DNA of 64,000 nucleotides from Phymorhynchus buccinoides (Eukaryota > Mollusca > Gastropoda > Neogastropoda > Raphitomidae), in contig CM065680.1 in assembly GCA_017654935.2 (NCBI GenBank), forward strand, positions 32,384,854 to 32,448,853. Direction: 5' to 3'. This document shows positions 1 to 12,216 of the stretch, piece after piece. Within the stretch, counting starts at the first letter, position 1; every line of letters starts with the position of its first letter. A program made the position numbers and the translations under genes. Under the pieces are notes generated by a model that ran no database searches, was not told the DNA's origin, and worked only from the letters and a program-made list of their open reading frames with translations.

Positions 1-589
1 CATTTTTAATCAAATTCGGTGTGTGTACAGGTATTGTCCTAAAAACTATCCCCTTCAAATGTTAGATTATCAGTACATTTTGATTATCATTCTGATAAAT
101 GGCTTTCTTTTAAAAAAAAATCGTATCTGTCCAATATTAGTATATATGCATTGTTGAAAAAGTCAAGGGAAGTATTTAATAACATGTTAAGGAAAGTCCA
201 AAATTATTCCTTTAACTTCGGAGTTCATCCCAGTCATCGTTGGAACACCGTATTTTCAGTGTTATCTGTATGGGTTGACCCCAGACATTTGCAGTCCATA
301 TACGCTTCATAAAATCTTTATTAATCAAGCTATCATATTTATCTTTTAGTTTGTGATGAAGATTCTGTGCATTAAAAGTTAGAATAGGTTTTTAGTTTTC
401 CGAAGATGCACAAAAAATTCCAGAAAAAAATCCAAAACAACCAGTTTTAACAAAAGTCCTTCCTTCTAGTACCGAAAGCGGTTTGAAGAAAGAAGCTATA
501 AAATATAGGTAGACTAGCTACAGTCCTTCATCTGGTTGGGGACAACGATTGTGACTTAATCTGTGAACTGTCTTTGTTTTCTTCTTTAG

Positions 590-634
590 GACATGAAGAA
601 GGAGATGGAACGAAATGAGATATTTGAGCAAAAG
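590..634 (+). CDS. Penultimate visible exon of unidentified plus-strand gene
   Basis: A 45-bp exon between a pyrimidine-rich acceptor (TTCTTTAG) and donor GTAAAA encodes DMKKEMERNEIFEQK, a charged helix likely to be coiled-coil. Phase 0 joins the exon at 2203 without a stop. I do not recognise the family. The remainder of the gene lies left of the window. Confidence 0.55.
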
Positions 635-850
635 GTAAAAAATTTTTTAAAAGTGTTCATTGTTGTTTAGCTATTGTCCACGCCAAAAAGAGCTATTTAT
701 GTTAGCAGTGGAATCCTATGATTGTTCATTCATTCATCAGTGTTTGTTTTCTTTTTCCACATGGTAATCTTGAATTTGGCTAGGTCGGTGATACTGGCTG
801 AATGAACCCTATATGAAAAGATCTTTACTTGGTAGTTACCCATATTTGAT

Positions 851-872
851 CCCCCCCCCCCCCCCCCCCCCC
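851..872. repeat. 22-base poly-C tract
   Basis: An uninterrupted C run. Its length is prone to sequencing error. Confidence 0.9.
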
Positions 873-1186
873 TTGGTGACAGACTAAATATAGGTAGACT
901 AGCTACAGTCCTTCATCTGCCGACTCATTGAGATAAATGGTTTTCAAATAATTAATCTAGACTAATACGACAGGGAGATTACGTTGATAGAAAGGAGCAT
1001 GTACACAAGCTATTTTGAGACTTGATGGCATAATGCTTTCTTTCAATTAAAAAAAAGTCAACTGGGCCAGATCAATAGGACCCAGAGGATGTCGTAACGT
1101 CTCTATATTAACCTATGACCTAAATCCGTTGACAGGCCAAATGCCGCCACTGAAAATCAACACGTCATCATATTAAAAAAAAAATC

Positions 1187-1353
1187 ATATCGTATTATCA
1201 TTGAGAAGCGCTGTAGTAGGGTTTATTCAGCCTTTTGCCATTTGATTTTTATTTAATTTCGGCATCATATTTGTTTTAATCATATCGTATTATCATTGAG
1301 AAGCGCTGTATGGTTTATTCAGCCTTTTGCCATTTGATTCTGTTGATTTTTAT
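1187..1353. repeat. About 96-bp tandem duplication in the intron of the plus-strand gene
   Basis: CATATCGTATTATCATTGAG followed by AAGCGCTGTA and TTTATTCAGCCTTTTGCC occurs at 1187 and 1283. Confidence 0.8.
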
Positions 1354-1900
1354 ATTATCTCGGCAAAAATCAATAACCACTTTGGCAGTTGTGTTTTAGG
1401 CCTACTTATTGTTACCCTCTTGCATTCGCATTTGTTACAGACACAACTACTTCTAGTGTTCAGATTCTTTCACACATTTTTTGGAAAAATCTGTCTTTTG
1501 AAGCACACAGAGTGCCAATCAGTTACTATCACATCACTGCAAGTGAGAAGCTTCTTCATAGTGTGTGTATAACAAGCCAGAACTAAGTGCGTGATGAAAA
1601 TGCCATCAGAGGGGGTCTCAGAGTGAGGGCAAGCTACAGGCGGTTTTGGGCGGCTTGGATACACAGTCTGACAGAGACAACTTCCAGCTGGGCGGTTTTG
1701 GGCGGAATAAATGCAAGAGGGAATAGAGTACATGATATTTTATAAATTTTTGTTGAATTATTGACGATGCAATTATTGCTTCTTTTGTAAGATTAATGCA
1801 TGAAGATTAATTATTCGATTGGTAAAAAAAGCTTTGAGTCAATCTGGTATTAGTAGTTTGGTTTTGAGTAGCTTAGAATTGTGACTTCTTAGCGCACATA

Positions 1901-2057
1901 CACAGTACATCCGGATTTTCCGCGCGGAAATAACCAATGAGTAAAAGAAAGAAGGACAAAATATACAGATTAGGGGAAATACGGAAACGTCCGTATATTT
2001 TTCCTTCTTTCTTTTACTTATAAGTTATTTCCGCACGGAAAATCTGGATGTACTGTG
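1901..2057. mobile_element. Palindromic MITE-like hairpin in the intron of the plus-strand gene
   Basis: CACAGTACATCCGGATTTTC at the left is mirrored by GAAAATCTGGATGTACTGTG at the right, with arms of more than 60 bp and a short centre. Confidence 0.8.
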
Positions 2058-2202
2058 AACGTGCCCAAATTCTTTCCTCCTCGCATAGGGTTAGCACATT
2101 TATTATTATTATTATTAGTTGTTTTATCATATATATTGTATAAACTGATTCTTATATACTTTGAAATGAAAAGTTGTGTATCTGCATAACTGTCCTTCCC
2201 AG

Positions 2203-2355
2203 GTGACACTTTCTAATGAAGATGAACGTAACACTGAAGGGCCTGCCACGGGAGACAGAGATCCAGAACAAATCAACATGACAGAGAACATAATGCAAGA
2301 AGACGCCTCTGCTGAAAGCATCGGATCCGACGACGAAGACAGCGTTTCCATGTAG
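2203..2355 (+). CDS. Terminal coding exon of unidentified plus-strand gene
   Basis: After acceptor TCCTTCCCAG the frame from the 590-634 exon continues for 50 residues to TAG at 2353-2355. The tail is acidic and serine-rich, ending ESIGSDDEDSVSM, and looks disordered. An AATAAA follows 123 bp after the stop. The gene converges on DIP2. No function is assigned. Confidence 0.6.
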   Translation: MTLSNEDERNTEGPATGDRDPEQINMTENIMQEDASAESIGSDDEDSVSM

Positions 2356-2477
2356 CCTTGTTCTGACATTGTGTGTAAAACACGCACACTGCCCACCCCA
2401 GTCATAATTTAAAAAATCTTGAATATCTCAAGAATAGCTTAACGGAATGTCTTCATTTTTTCAGTATGATACTCAAA

Positions 2478-2483
2478 AATAAA
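2478..2483 (+). promoter_or_regulatory. Candidate polyadenylation signal of the plus-strand gene
   Basis: AATAAA lies 123 bp downstream of the stop codon at 2355, a position that fits a short 3' UTR. Confidence 0.4.
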
Positions 2484-2620
2484 TTTCAAACACTTCTGGT
2501 ATAAAAGCGAACCGGAAATGTTCCAGCTAGGAACGTGCAGCTTTGATTGGCTCACGGAATAGCACGTAAATTGGCCTTTATTTTTTCATATATAGAGATG
2601 TATTTCCAACACTTCCAGTA

Positions 2621-2778
2621 CAGTGGAACCTCCCTTATAAGACCTTCAAAAATCATCCAAAATGAGGTGTTATAAGGGAGGGGTCTTATAAGGGGGGTAA
2701 TTTTAATACTTACAAAGAAGGGCACTGTCTCAGAGAAGTAGGTCTTATATGGGAGGTCTTATAAGGGAGGTTCCACTG
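2621..2778. mobile_element. CAGTGGAACCTCCC MITE, copy 1, TA-flanked
   Basis: Ends CAGTGGAACCTCCCTTATAA and its inverse, each next to TA. This fits pogo/Tigger-like or other Tc1-mariner-related MITEs, a class inferred from the termini only. Copies 2 and 3 are at 30407 and 60553. Confidence 0.8.
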
Positions 2779-3306
2779 TATAAAAGCAAACCGAAAGTAC
2801 CAACTGTAAGTGCTCCAGCTAGGGTCAGGCAGCTTTCATTTGGTTCACGGAATAGCCAAAACCGGAAGTCTTATCACAAAACTAACTGAAAGAATGAAAA
2901 ATGGTGCTTTACGTCCTCTCGGTCTGGAACAGACACATATGGGACATTTGTAAATACAAAGATGGTGGGAACAATACTGGAGGCAATGCCCGGAGGCAGT
3001 GCAACACCAGTAAAGTCCCGAATTTTTAACAATATAGATAGGTGTGTGGTACCGCAAACACAAAACTAACTGTTGGATATTGTAGCCCTTACACTGGTCC
3101 AGTGCAGAAAGAAGTTTGGTGATGATATGTTAAATATTTTGAAAGTTATTCAAATTTATGTAAATTGGGTTGTGTCACTTTCACTTATTTCCATTAATAG
3201 AAGAAAAAAAATTCTTTTCATTTTTTGATTTAAAAAATCAAATTTCGCTGAAATTTGTAGGAAAAATGAAGGACACCATTCTTATGCTACGTTTCCAATA
3301 TTAAAG

Positions 3307-3524
3307 CAGACCTGTTTACTCTACTCTTTTCGAGTAGTATTCTACTCAATTTGGACCTCTACTACTCTTCAAAATTGAAAACAATGCTCTAATTTCACTC
3401 ATTTTTAGTGAACAGTGTTTGATGGTTTAATGAATAAAACTACACATTTTGGAATTGGCCAAACTACTCATTTCAGCTATCCAGACTACTCAAGGCTTGT
3501 TTGTGTAGGGGGTAAACAGGTCTG
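3307..3524. mobile_element. CAGACCTGTTTAC MITE, copy 1
   Basis: A 218-bp element with inverted termini CAGACCTGTTTAC and GTAAACAGGTCTG and several internal ACTACTC motifs. An almost full-length inverted copy is at 21335-21543 and a fragment is at 32196-32315. Confidence 0.8.
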
Positions 3525-3709
3525 TTAAAGCGATTGGCCGAAATACGGCCAAATTTTAATCTTGAATAACTCAGAAACGACTGCACAGAATACTTTCATA
3601 TTTTCAATATTTATGAAAGAGTAACATTCCGATACTTTCAGTATTAATTCGAACCGGAAATGCCAACCGAAAGTGGGGAATTGGCCAAATTTTACTTGTG
3701 AATAACTTG

Positions 3710-4346
3710 CAAACGTATGGGGCTCTAAAATTATAAAATACCAGTTAACTACTTAACTGGCTTTAATATACCAGTTAAGTAGTTAACTGTCTTTTCTTAT
3801 TCCAGTTAAGTAGTTAACTGATATAATCAACTTCCGCTTCCGGCAAAAGAAAAGTCAGTTAACTGTTAAGTGGCATTTTGTCAGGAAAACCAACTCCTTA
3901 ACTGTTTTTTGTAACACGAAATCCCATTGGATGTACTGCAGATCAGCTATCTTTTCCCATTTACACTGTGAAAGAGTTACATACCTTCAATATCGTTTTT
4001 TTATTAGCAATTTTTATCACGGATCGTACTTGCAGTACCTCCAGGATCTTCTCAGAGCTTTGAATGATGGTTGGTTGATGGTTCATCCCATGTGCTACAT
4101 TTCATTCATTCAAATGCCGACCAATTACAATGTGTGTTACAAAACCTTCAGTAAATAATCGCTCTCAGACGGAAAAGCAACTAACAGTTAAGTGATATTT
4201 CGAAATGTTAGCTAACTTAAACTAGCATAAACTATTTCCGCTTCCGGTAAAACAGTTAACTAGTTAACTGAACCTAGTTAACTGAATTAGAAAAGCCAGT
4301 TAAATAATTAACTGGTATTTTATCAATTCTGAACCCCATACAAACG
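3710..4346. mobile_element. Inverted-repeat element with AGTTAACT arrays
   Basis: The ends CGTATGGGG and its inverse flank about 12 copies of CAGTTAACT or AGTTAACTG-like palindromes arranged in both halves. It has no ORF of note. Confidence 0.7.
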
Positions 4347-5022
4347 GCTGTTTGAGGGGATAATCCTGTCATGTTTGCTCTCAAAGGCAAACGTAGGTCC
4401 TCTAGTTATTATTATTATTAGTCAAGATTGTGGAGGAAGACGCTGTTTGAAAGAATAGATGTCTGGTACCATGGTATCACAACAGGTTTGGTGTCAGTGA
4501 CTGAAAGCACGCTCATATCATAGACCAGGGTAAGGTTGGTGTTACAACAACAACAACAACATACAGTATTTATACGGCGCTGAATCTTGATAGAAATCAA
4601 ATCAAAGCGCACACACACGTTAGCATTCAAAGCGCATTCAAACACAAACGCAATACAAGTTTTACAACGCGAACACACACAGATAACATAAATGGAATAT
4701 AGCAGAAACAGACCTAATGGCAAGAGAGAGAAGATAAAGAGAGAGGAGCTTTAATGATGGGGGAACAGGTGGGTTTTGAGGTTAGCTTTGAAAGCAGAGA
4801 GAGTCGGTCGCTGACGGAGGGAGAGCGGAAGTTTGTTCCAGGAGGTCGGTCCTGAGATGTTACCACTGGTCATATCGTGCGACAACAATCCCTGTGCACT
4901 AATCTAGCAACACATGCTGTGATCACTGATGTGTGGATAATTACAGGGGATCAACATGAAGACAATGGCAATGAGTTGGAGTTGAAACAAGTTGCATTGT
5001 ACTTTTTTCCCTCTTTAACGAT

Positions 5023-5655
5023 TTTCACTAGGGGACGACGCTATTCACGTGAATAACTGTTACGCCAAAAGGGGTCTAAGAAACATTTCCTGAAAAATAT
5101 TACAAGCTCTTGTCTGATTGGTAAAATTAAAAGAGTATTATTTTAACCAAACTTTAATGGACCAATCAACAAATGTATTCACCCCATGATAGTTCGAAGG
5201 TAAAGATGTGCCACCCCCCCTGCATTTCTCGGTTAATTCTATTTTTCCGTTTTTGCCTTTCTTACCATACATAAAGCTGTATTTTAGGAACATTTTTAGC
5301 TAATAACCTTTTTGGAATACTAACCCTATCCCTAACCCTAGCCCAAAACCTAAGCCTACCCCCCACTATATACTGCAGTACACCGCGATTTGTCAGTTGT
5401 GGTTCGTTGCGTTTTTCCGTCTTATAGGGTGGGGGGTAGGGTTAGGGCTAGGGCTAGGGTTAGTATTCCAAAAAGGTTATTAGCTAAAAATGTTCCTAAA
5501 ATACAGCTTTATGTATGGCAAGAAAGGCAATAACGGAAAAATAGAATTAACCGAGATAGGTAGGGGGTGGCACATCTTGACCTTTACCGGAAGGTGTTTC
5601 TTAGGACCGTTTTTGCCGATTTGTGCGAACGGCGCGAGCGTCCCCTCTTGTGAAA
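5023..5655. mobile_element. Foldback element with telomere-like CCCTAA/TTAGGG at its centre
   Basis: Outer ends TTTCACTAGGGGACGACG and the diverged inverse. The inner arms (about 5200-5365 and 5420-5588) are long inverted copies. Telomere-like CCCTATCCCTAACCCTAG at 5325 faces GGGTTAGGGCTAGGG at 5438. Confidence 0.7.
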
Positions 5656-5820
5656 CGAACCCCTGTTAGATATAGAGGTCATTTCCATGACAAATGATTG
5701 TTGATTGCTTGACTGTAGTACTCTTGATGGAAATTATTAGCCATTGGGAGTTATTTGTAAAATAATAATAAACTTTTGTACAAAAAAAGGCTTTGACTTT
5801 CAGTTTTCTTTTCACACTAT

Positions 5821-6002
5821 TTGTATTCAAGTGTCAAAGATGTGAAGCTTTGTGGATCAAATTACCTATGCTTAAAGGGGCACCCTGACGGATGAGTTCT
5901 TGCAAGTAACACGTCCACATCACCAGAAAAACACCCTTTACAGAGATCGCAACTCACTTTGCTCTGGTTTCCTAGAAATCAAACTGTCAAATCAGCGATT
6001 CC
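5821..6002 (+). repeat. 182-bp direct repeat, left of the LINE fragment
   Basis: Matches 6714-6895 with only a handful of differences. Both copies include about 50 bp of flank preceding the GGGGCACCCTGACGGATGA MITE arm, so the whole segment was duplicated, not just a MITE inserted twice. Confidence 0.85.
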
Positions 6003-6183
6003 TCCTTGGGAGTCAGATTCTTTTAGTTGTGCCTTGTCTTTTCGAATGATCAGATCAGATCTTCAGGGCAGCCAGGCCTCACGGCCTCTTGATGTGCCCT
6101 ATCTTTTGATTGTTTGTTATTGTGGCTTTGTTCATTAATCAGATTGGCACCGCTGTGGCGCTTTTTGAACTATCATTGTCGTC

Positions 6184-6723
6184 TTAATCATAATTGTATT
6201 TAAAAACATTAATTTTGGGGTAACTATCTAGGAGGTTTTTGAAATGGTTAATGTTGGAAGCAAGTTTAGTTTGTGCAGGGAGATTGTTCCAGTGCTGGGT
6301 GACTCTATTAGAAAAGAAGGTTTTTTTCATATTAGTTCTACTGTATTGGGTTAGTATTTTTAGATCACTGTTACGGGTTCTCAAATCGTTAGACAATTGA
6401 AACAAATGCTTGTTAGTTTTGTCAGGGTTATTCAAAATTTTATATACAGTTATCAAATCTCCCCTTACTCTTCTAAATTTTAAGGATGGTAAACTTAACT
6501 TATGAAGTCTGTCCCCATATTCCAAATTTTGTATTGATTTTATTAATTTGGTTGCTCGCCTTTGTACCCTTTCAATTTGTGTAGATTGTCTTTTAAGAAA
6601 AGGGTTCCAAATTAGATTTCCATACTCAAGATGAGGTCTTACTAAACTTTTATATAGGTTCAAAAAAACTTCTGTATTTAATTCCATAAAACTTTTAATT
6701 AAACCCAATATAATTGTATTCAA
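6184..6723 (-). mobile_element. 5'-truncated LINE fragment, reverse transcriptase C-terminus
   Basis: A 179-codon open frame resembles the C-terminal end of Jockey/CR1-type non-LTR reverse transcriptases: LYKSLVRPHLEYGNLIWNP, then QIERVQRRATKLI and HWNNLP. The catalytic core is absent. Identical-length direct repeats of 182 bp flank the fragment (5821-6002 and 6714-6895). Confidence 0.85.
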
Positions 6724-6766
6724 GTGTCAAAGATGTGAAGCTTTGTGGATCAAATTACCTATGCTT

Positions 6767-7236
6767 AAAGGGGCACCCTGACGGATGAGTTCTTGCAAGA
6801 AACACGTCGAGATCACCAGAAAAACACCCTTTACAGAGATCGCAACTCACTTTGCTCTGGTTTCCTAGAAATCAAACTGTCAAATCAGCGATTCCGCCTG
6901 ACTTAGACCAAATTATTTGCACAAAATTTCCACAATACAAGACTTTTTATACAGTTTTTATAGTTTACCAAAAGGAGTTTCGCTCACAATAATGGAAATA
7001 TTTCCTTTTTACTGCACTACAAAGAAGAAAAAGTTTCAACCACTCTCAGTGGCCTCCTCCCACCCCGTCCAAAAAGGCTTCTCTCTCCAGCAACTCCGCT
7101 AAGGAGGAATCGCCGTTTTGACAGTTTGATTTATAAGAAACCAGATTAAAGTGAGTGTTCCAATCCTTGAAAAGGCTGTCTTTCTAGTGACCTCAACGTG
7201 TTTCTTGCAAAAACTCATCCGCCAGGGTGTCCCTTT
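6767..7236. mobile_element. MITE with about 140-bp inverted arms (GGGGCACCCTGACGG family)
   Basis: The left arm begins AAAGGGGCACCCTGACGGATG and the right arm ends with the diverged inverse (CATCCGCCAGGGTGTCCCTTT). The first arm is also present at 5876, and a further copy starts at 63699. Confidence 0.8.
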
Positions 7237-9490
7237 AATACCGTACTTCTGCCAGTAAAGTAGGGTTTTTATTTTTACTTCTGCCATGAAGGTTATGATT
7301 TTTGATTTTTCCTTCACTTCACTTCACAGTTGACCTTATGTTGCACACTTACCTGCACATGCAAACCACACGGCACACTGTTTTCTTTTCTTCTTTTTTT
7401 TTATTCATTAAAAGATTTGAGTTCAGCAATGCTTTTTTTTTTATACAACAACCCCAAATTCTGACAAAGGGGAAAGGAGGCAATGCTCACAAAATAATAA
7501 TAAAAAAGGATCACAATCTAAATGCACTGTACAAAACATGACATGTGCAGGCATCTACTTTGATTTCCAACCCTGTTGTCAGTAACACAGCTGATACAGG
7601 TATGTTTTATCAGACAACGCGTCTGCGCTACACCTCGCTTTCAAAACAACCAAAACTAACGTCAAAGCACCAAAAATGAGCAGATGAAAGCAGAAGGCAA
7701 ACACATCCATCACTAAAATCATTATGCATAATCATATAACATTAAAAAAAATCTACAATACAACTACTACAAATAAAAAGCAGCTGCTGTTGAATCACAC
7801 TTTCACAAATAACCTTAAGCCAAACCTGTGTTCTATCGCCAACAAAAAAATATACAAAGAGTAATACATATGACTAACATAGATATTCACATTCTTTTTT
7901 TGTTACTTTAAAATTTACATGCAATGTTTTCTGTTAGGAAAATATGTCATAAAGTGTCTCCTATGCTAGCAGACAGTTTTAAGACAGGGCAAAAAGGACA
8001 TCAATGCTTCAAACATGCATGTCACCTTACAACCCCCTTTCATACAGAAGGTAATGAAACTGTGTCTGAATAATCGAGAAATGGTACTGCACTAGAGCGA
8101 GACAAAGCTAGGACTATACCTGCAATACTCTCCCCCATAACAGAACAATCAAACCATCAACTTACGAAGCTGGTATTTTCTTCTGCTATGTCAATTTTAG
8201 ACGTATTTCATCTATGGGGCGTCTTCTTTTTTTGTTTACTTGTCTATGTCATGTTTCAAATACAAATTCCTCTTTTTTTTTCAAATTGCCTATGTACATT
8301 TTGGAGTGTCTGGAAAATTTCCATTTCTTTTGTTGTCTGTGTAATGCTTTGGAGTGTCTCCTTGGAGAAGCTCCAATTTTCTGTTGATGTCTGTGTGACT
8401 TTCTCCTTTGTGGAGTACATGTAGCTCCTTCGTTGTATTTTTCTTGTCAATGTAATCTTTGGGTGTATTTATTCTTTAAAATATCTTTCACATTCATTTC
8501 TTTTGCAAAACCTCATATATCATCTTTAGAGTATTATGTTGATAATTTATGCCAACATATGCATTATATTTGTATCATAAATATCCCACACAGTAGCAAG
8601 GACAATGATTCCACATAAAAGTGTTAAACCTACTATGTTTGTTTGCATAGGTTTAGTACAAAAAAGAAAACCTGTGACTGCTCCACATACCAATACTACA
8701 TGTGTATAATGCGTTGTACTGCACAACTTTAATCTTCCTCCCAAGCACGCACACGCACACACACAGCGACATGTACACAGTGACACATACACACATGCGC
8801 ATGCAGAGGAAATACACACATTTTATTTGTCATTTAACTTTTTTTTTCACTAGTGACTGATTGATGCACAGTTTTATTTATCTGCTGTTGTTTAGACAGC
8901 ATGTTGCTGCTGTTGTGTGTATGCATACCATGTTAATATATTGGAAAATGTAAGTGGTTATGAATGGACATTCAAACAAACATGCTTGTTCTGATCATGT
9001 TTCTCATGTTCTGACAAAACAATCAGGACACAAACTTTAGAAAAAGAGGAAAGAAAAAGCAAGACAAAGAACCACAATCTCTTGATCAAGTTGATATCTG
9101 TATAAATACAAGATACATAATTTCCCAAGTTGAGAACAGTGTGTTTAGATTTGATTCAAGTTCTGAAATTACACTAATATGAACATACACAAATGCTACC
9201 TGACCATTAGTTCACAACACGAGAGGTTAAACAATTATTCATGAGTAAACTAATCTCAATAACAACTAAATTAAACTTTTGCTATCATTAATAGTAGGAA
9301 TATTGTATTTCAAAAATATGGTATATATATTTCATTTTGACTGTATTTGAAGGATTAATATGTAACAAAAATGAACATAAATATTACAAATACTAAGCAA
9401 AATAAGATAAATTAGTCTTGGCACAAAGGAAAATGTATGCTGCTTTTAAAATTACTTGGTGGGATAAACTAGAGAGGAAAAAAATCGGCA
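7237..9490. other. AT-rich stretch without recognisable gene
   Basis: Contains only short frames, poly-T/A tracts and CA-rich sequence at about 8745-8820. It may be far 3' UTR of DIP2 or intergenic; I see nothing that decides. Confidence 0.5.
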
Positions 9491-9620
9491 AATGTTAAGA
9501 TCAGCTCCCTCCGCTGTTCCAGGGTGAAGTTGGCCAATCAGCTTAACGGAAAAGGTAAATCGGAGGGAGCTGATTGGCCAACTTCACCCTGGAACAGCGG
9601 AGGGAGCTGATCTTAACATT
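9491..9620. mobile_element. Palindromic TTAAGATCAGCTCCCTC MITE, copy 1
   Basis: The left arm AATGTTAAGATCAGCTCCCT runs about 50 bp and returns almost perfectly inverted, with a short centre. Copy 2 is at 22854-22957. Confidence 0.85.
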
Positions 9621-9960
9621 AGCCACAAAATCTAATTTCTGAGGTAAAATATATTTGAGGGAGACAATACATATATTTGGAACAATGCTTTCCTTTTCAC
9701 AGCACCTTTTAAAAAACAAACAAATGCACACAGTATATCTGGTAACTAAATGCAATTAATCTTTCACGGCTTCCAAAATCCCAGACACTTTGGGTCAAAA
9801 TTAACAAGTTTGTACGTCTTCAACCCTAGAATAAAATGCTAGCTGTAGGTATAGCATGCCCCTTTTTTAACAACTGAAGGGAAACAAATACCCACCAAAA
9901 AAATGTTTAATTACACTTATAGGTGTACAAACTGTGTTTCAACCAGTCAATCCACAACTA

Positions 9961-10115
9961 CCATATTTTTCGGACTAAAAGGCGATACTTTTTTTTCCAA
10001 GTCTCAGACCCCTGTGCCTTATAATGTGACTGATGAAATAGTAAGAAAATAAAGTAACAAAATCTGAAATTTGGGTAAAATTTGGGGGGTGCGCCTTATA
10101 GTAAAAAAAATACGG
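9961..10115. mobile_element. MITE with CCATATTTTTCGGACTA termini
   Basis: CCATATTTTTCGGACTAAAA at the left and GCCTTATAGT followed by AAATACGG at the right are imperfect inverted ends, flanked by TA. Confidence 0.65.
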
Positions 10116-10384
10116 TACTGAACTAGTCAGCTATACTATTTAAAGTTCTCTTCTTGGATCCTTAAGTGCTCTTTCTCAACTACTTATTCAGCTTCATTTA
10201 ACACTATATGATATTCACATATTTCTACTGCTTGTTTGTATATCCATTCAGTTATTTATTAAGCGCTTAGGTCTTCTTTAAGATAAATGAACCTTATTAT
10301 TATCATTATTCTATTTGAACTCTGGGCAACTAGCCTTTGATCAAATAAGCTATACAATGTTTTAATCACTATTTATAAAAAACA

Positions 10385-10528
10385 GGGCCTGTATTCACAT
10401 TGAGATAGTATGAGACTTATCATCATATCTTAGAAGTCCTAATGTCCTATTAAATCCCACTACTTTAGAAGGACTTCTAAGATATCATGATGATAAGTCT
10501 CATGCTATCTCAATGTGAAAACAGGCCC
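10385..10528. mobile_element. Palindromic MITE (GGGCCTGTATTCACATTGAG)
   Basis: The arms GGGCCTGTATTCACATTGAG and CTCAATGTGAAAACAGGCCC pair over more than 60 bp, through a central TAGAAGTCCT/AGGACTTCTA stem. Confidence 0.85.
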
Positions 10529-10682
10529 ATGTAACTATAAATGGCACCTCATCCACAATCCTGATGAACTTTCTCACAACTCTTGATTTAATAAACTGAA
10601 TGACAGCTATTAAGTATAACAGTGTCACATGTACATAAAAAACTCCACTTCATGACAATAGTATGTTAGTCTTTTTACCCTC

Positions 10683-10899
10683 CAGGGCTCCCAATCGCCC
10701 CGCAAAACAAGGGGTCCCAGGGACTCCTTCACTTACAGTATAGAGAGTTCTAGAGGCGGGATAGAGGGTCCCAGTGTCATTGAAAATGCTAAAAATAATT
10801 TTCTAATGCATCCCTGGGACCCCCTGCACATTATCTTAGAGGGTCCTTCAGAATTTTAGTGTTTCATAGACAACCAAATGGGGGTCCTTGGGAGCCCTG
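10683..10899. mobile_element. MITE with CAGGGCTCCC termini
   Basis: Starts CAGGGCTCCC and ends GGGAGCCCTG, with internal GGGTCCCAGGGA and TCCCTGGGACCC. The termini resemble hAT-type ends, but no clear target duplication is visible. Confidence 0.6.
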
Positions 10900-12216
10900 C
10901 CATCCCAAATAAACCTGATTTCTCTTTATCATTATTTGTTTCTACAAGTCTTTTTTCTCTCCCAAAAAAACATGTTGGACATAGAACAAAGAACAAAGAT
11001 AATTGCTATCAACAGGCATAAATGTGTATGTATGACTTAATTTATATCACAAGAAGATAAATATATCAATATTGTCAAACAAGTCATTTCAGATTGATCC
11101 GGTCACAACTCATTCCACAGCGAAAGCAGTACCATAACAAGCCCTGATAACACGTAGATGCTGCAAGTATACCACCCCCAAAAAGTCCTTCAATCAGACA
11201 GGATATACAACCCCCAAAAGCCCTTCAATCAGACAAGAACCACCACAGAAATGTTAAAACCTGATGATGCTTCCATGTCCGAGTGAATGGTGAACATTTA
11301 GCACAACTTTGTTGCTCTGACTCTGAATGTTCTAAATTATCACTAGCTGACAGCTGTAGTGAACAGACTTCACAGTTGATTGAAAGTGTGGGATTCAATG
11401 ATGAGTTTGATGATTTTTTTTATAACAAAAATAAAATATAGTCACAAACCCTTATCCAACCCAAAGTCCTTTGAAACTTACAACAGGAACATGGATGTGA
11501 AGGCATGCATACAAATATTGTACATGCATAATTCCATTACAAGTCGCATTTCAACTCACATTGAACAGGTAAACACACACACACAGAGCATCATATTATT
11601 AGTTAGAATTAGTGTTTGGCTCATTGCAATATCTCTCCGTAGGGTTAACCAAGGCGAAAGGGAGATCACCCAATGATTGACATCTTTTCAAATAAAAAAG
11701 GTCCTGTTACTATGGAGTTACCTGCCCTTACTAAATGTGACCCGTTGCTCTGTGGCTTCAGTTCTCTCGTTTTCGCCTTACTGAAAGGACACATTTTCTC
11801 CGGGCTCTGAAGCCCTCCTTTAGTTTTCCAAGTCTTCTACTCGTTGTCGACAGTTGTTGCTCTCATGCTTGCAACGGCGTATTCTTTGTTTAACAAATTG
11901 TTGAAGCAGACGTCATGTTTTATCTATACCTGTTCCAGGGCCTTTTTATCAAGGCCTCTGCTGTCGCCATATTTGTTCTACCAGCCTCTAATTCTACTAA
12001 AAATACTAATTTTACTTGTTAAAATGTTTTTGGGGGTCTTTAACATCATCTCCAAAGATGAAATGTGGCTACTATAATGTTGGGATCAAAATATTCAAAC
12101 TTTCAAGTTTGTATTATCGGTGATCCAAACATCTATGAAAGGGGAAATAAAATATAATTTGAGATGATCTTACTGATCATCTGTCTTATTTTGCTCTCCA
12201 AGAAGCCTCTTTTTTT
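10900..12216. other. No gene recognised
   Basis: AT-rich sequence with a short doubled segment (CCCCCAAAAAGTCCTTCAATCAGACA at about 11175 and 11212). Frames are short and show no family features. Confidence 0.5.

Larger units (their letters stand above)
501..921. repeat. 34-bp direct repeats 387 bp apart
   Basis: AAATATAGGTAGACTAGCTA followed by CAGTCCTTCATCTG occurs at 501-534 and 888-921, one copy on each side of the exon at 590-634. Confidence 0.75.
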
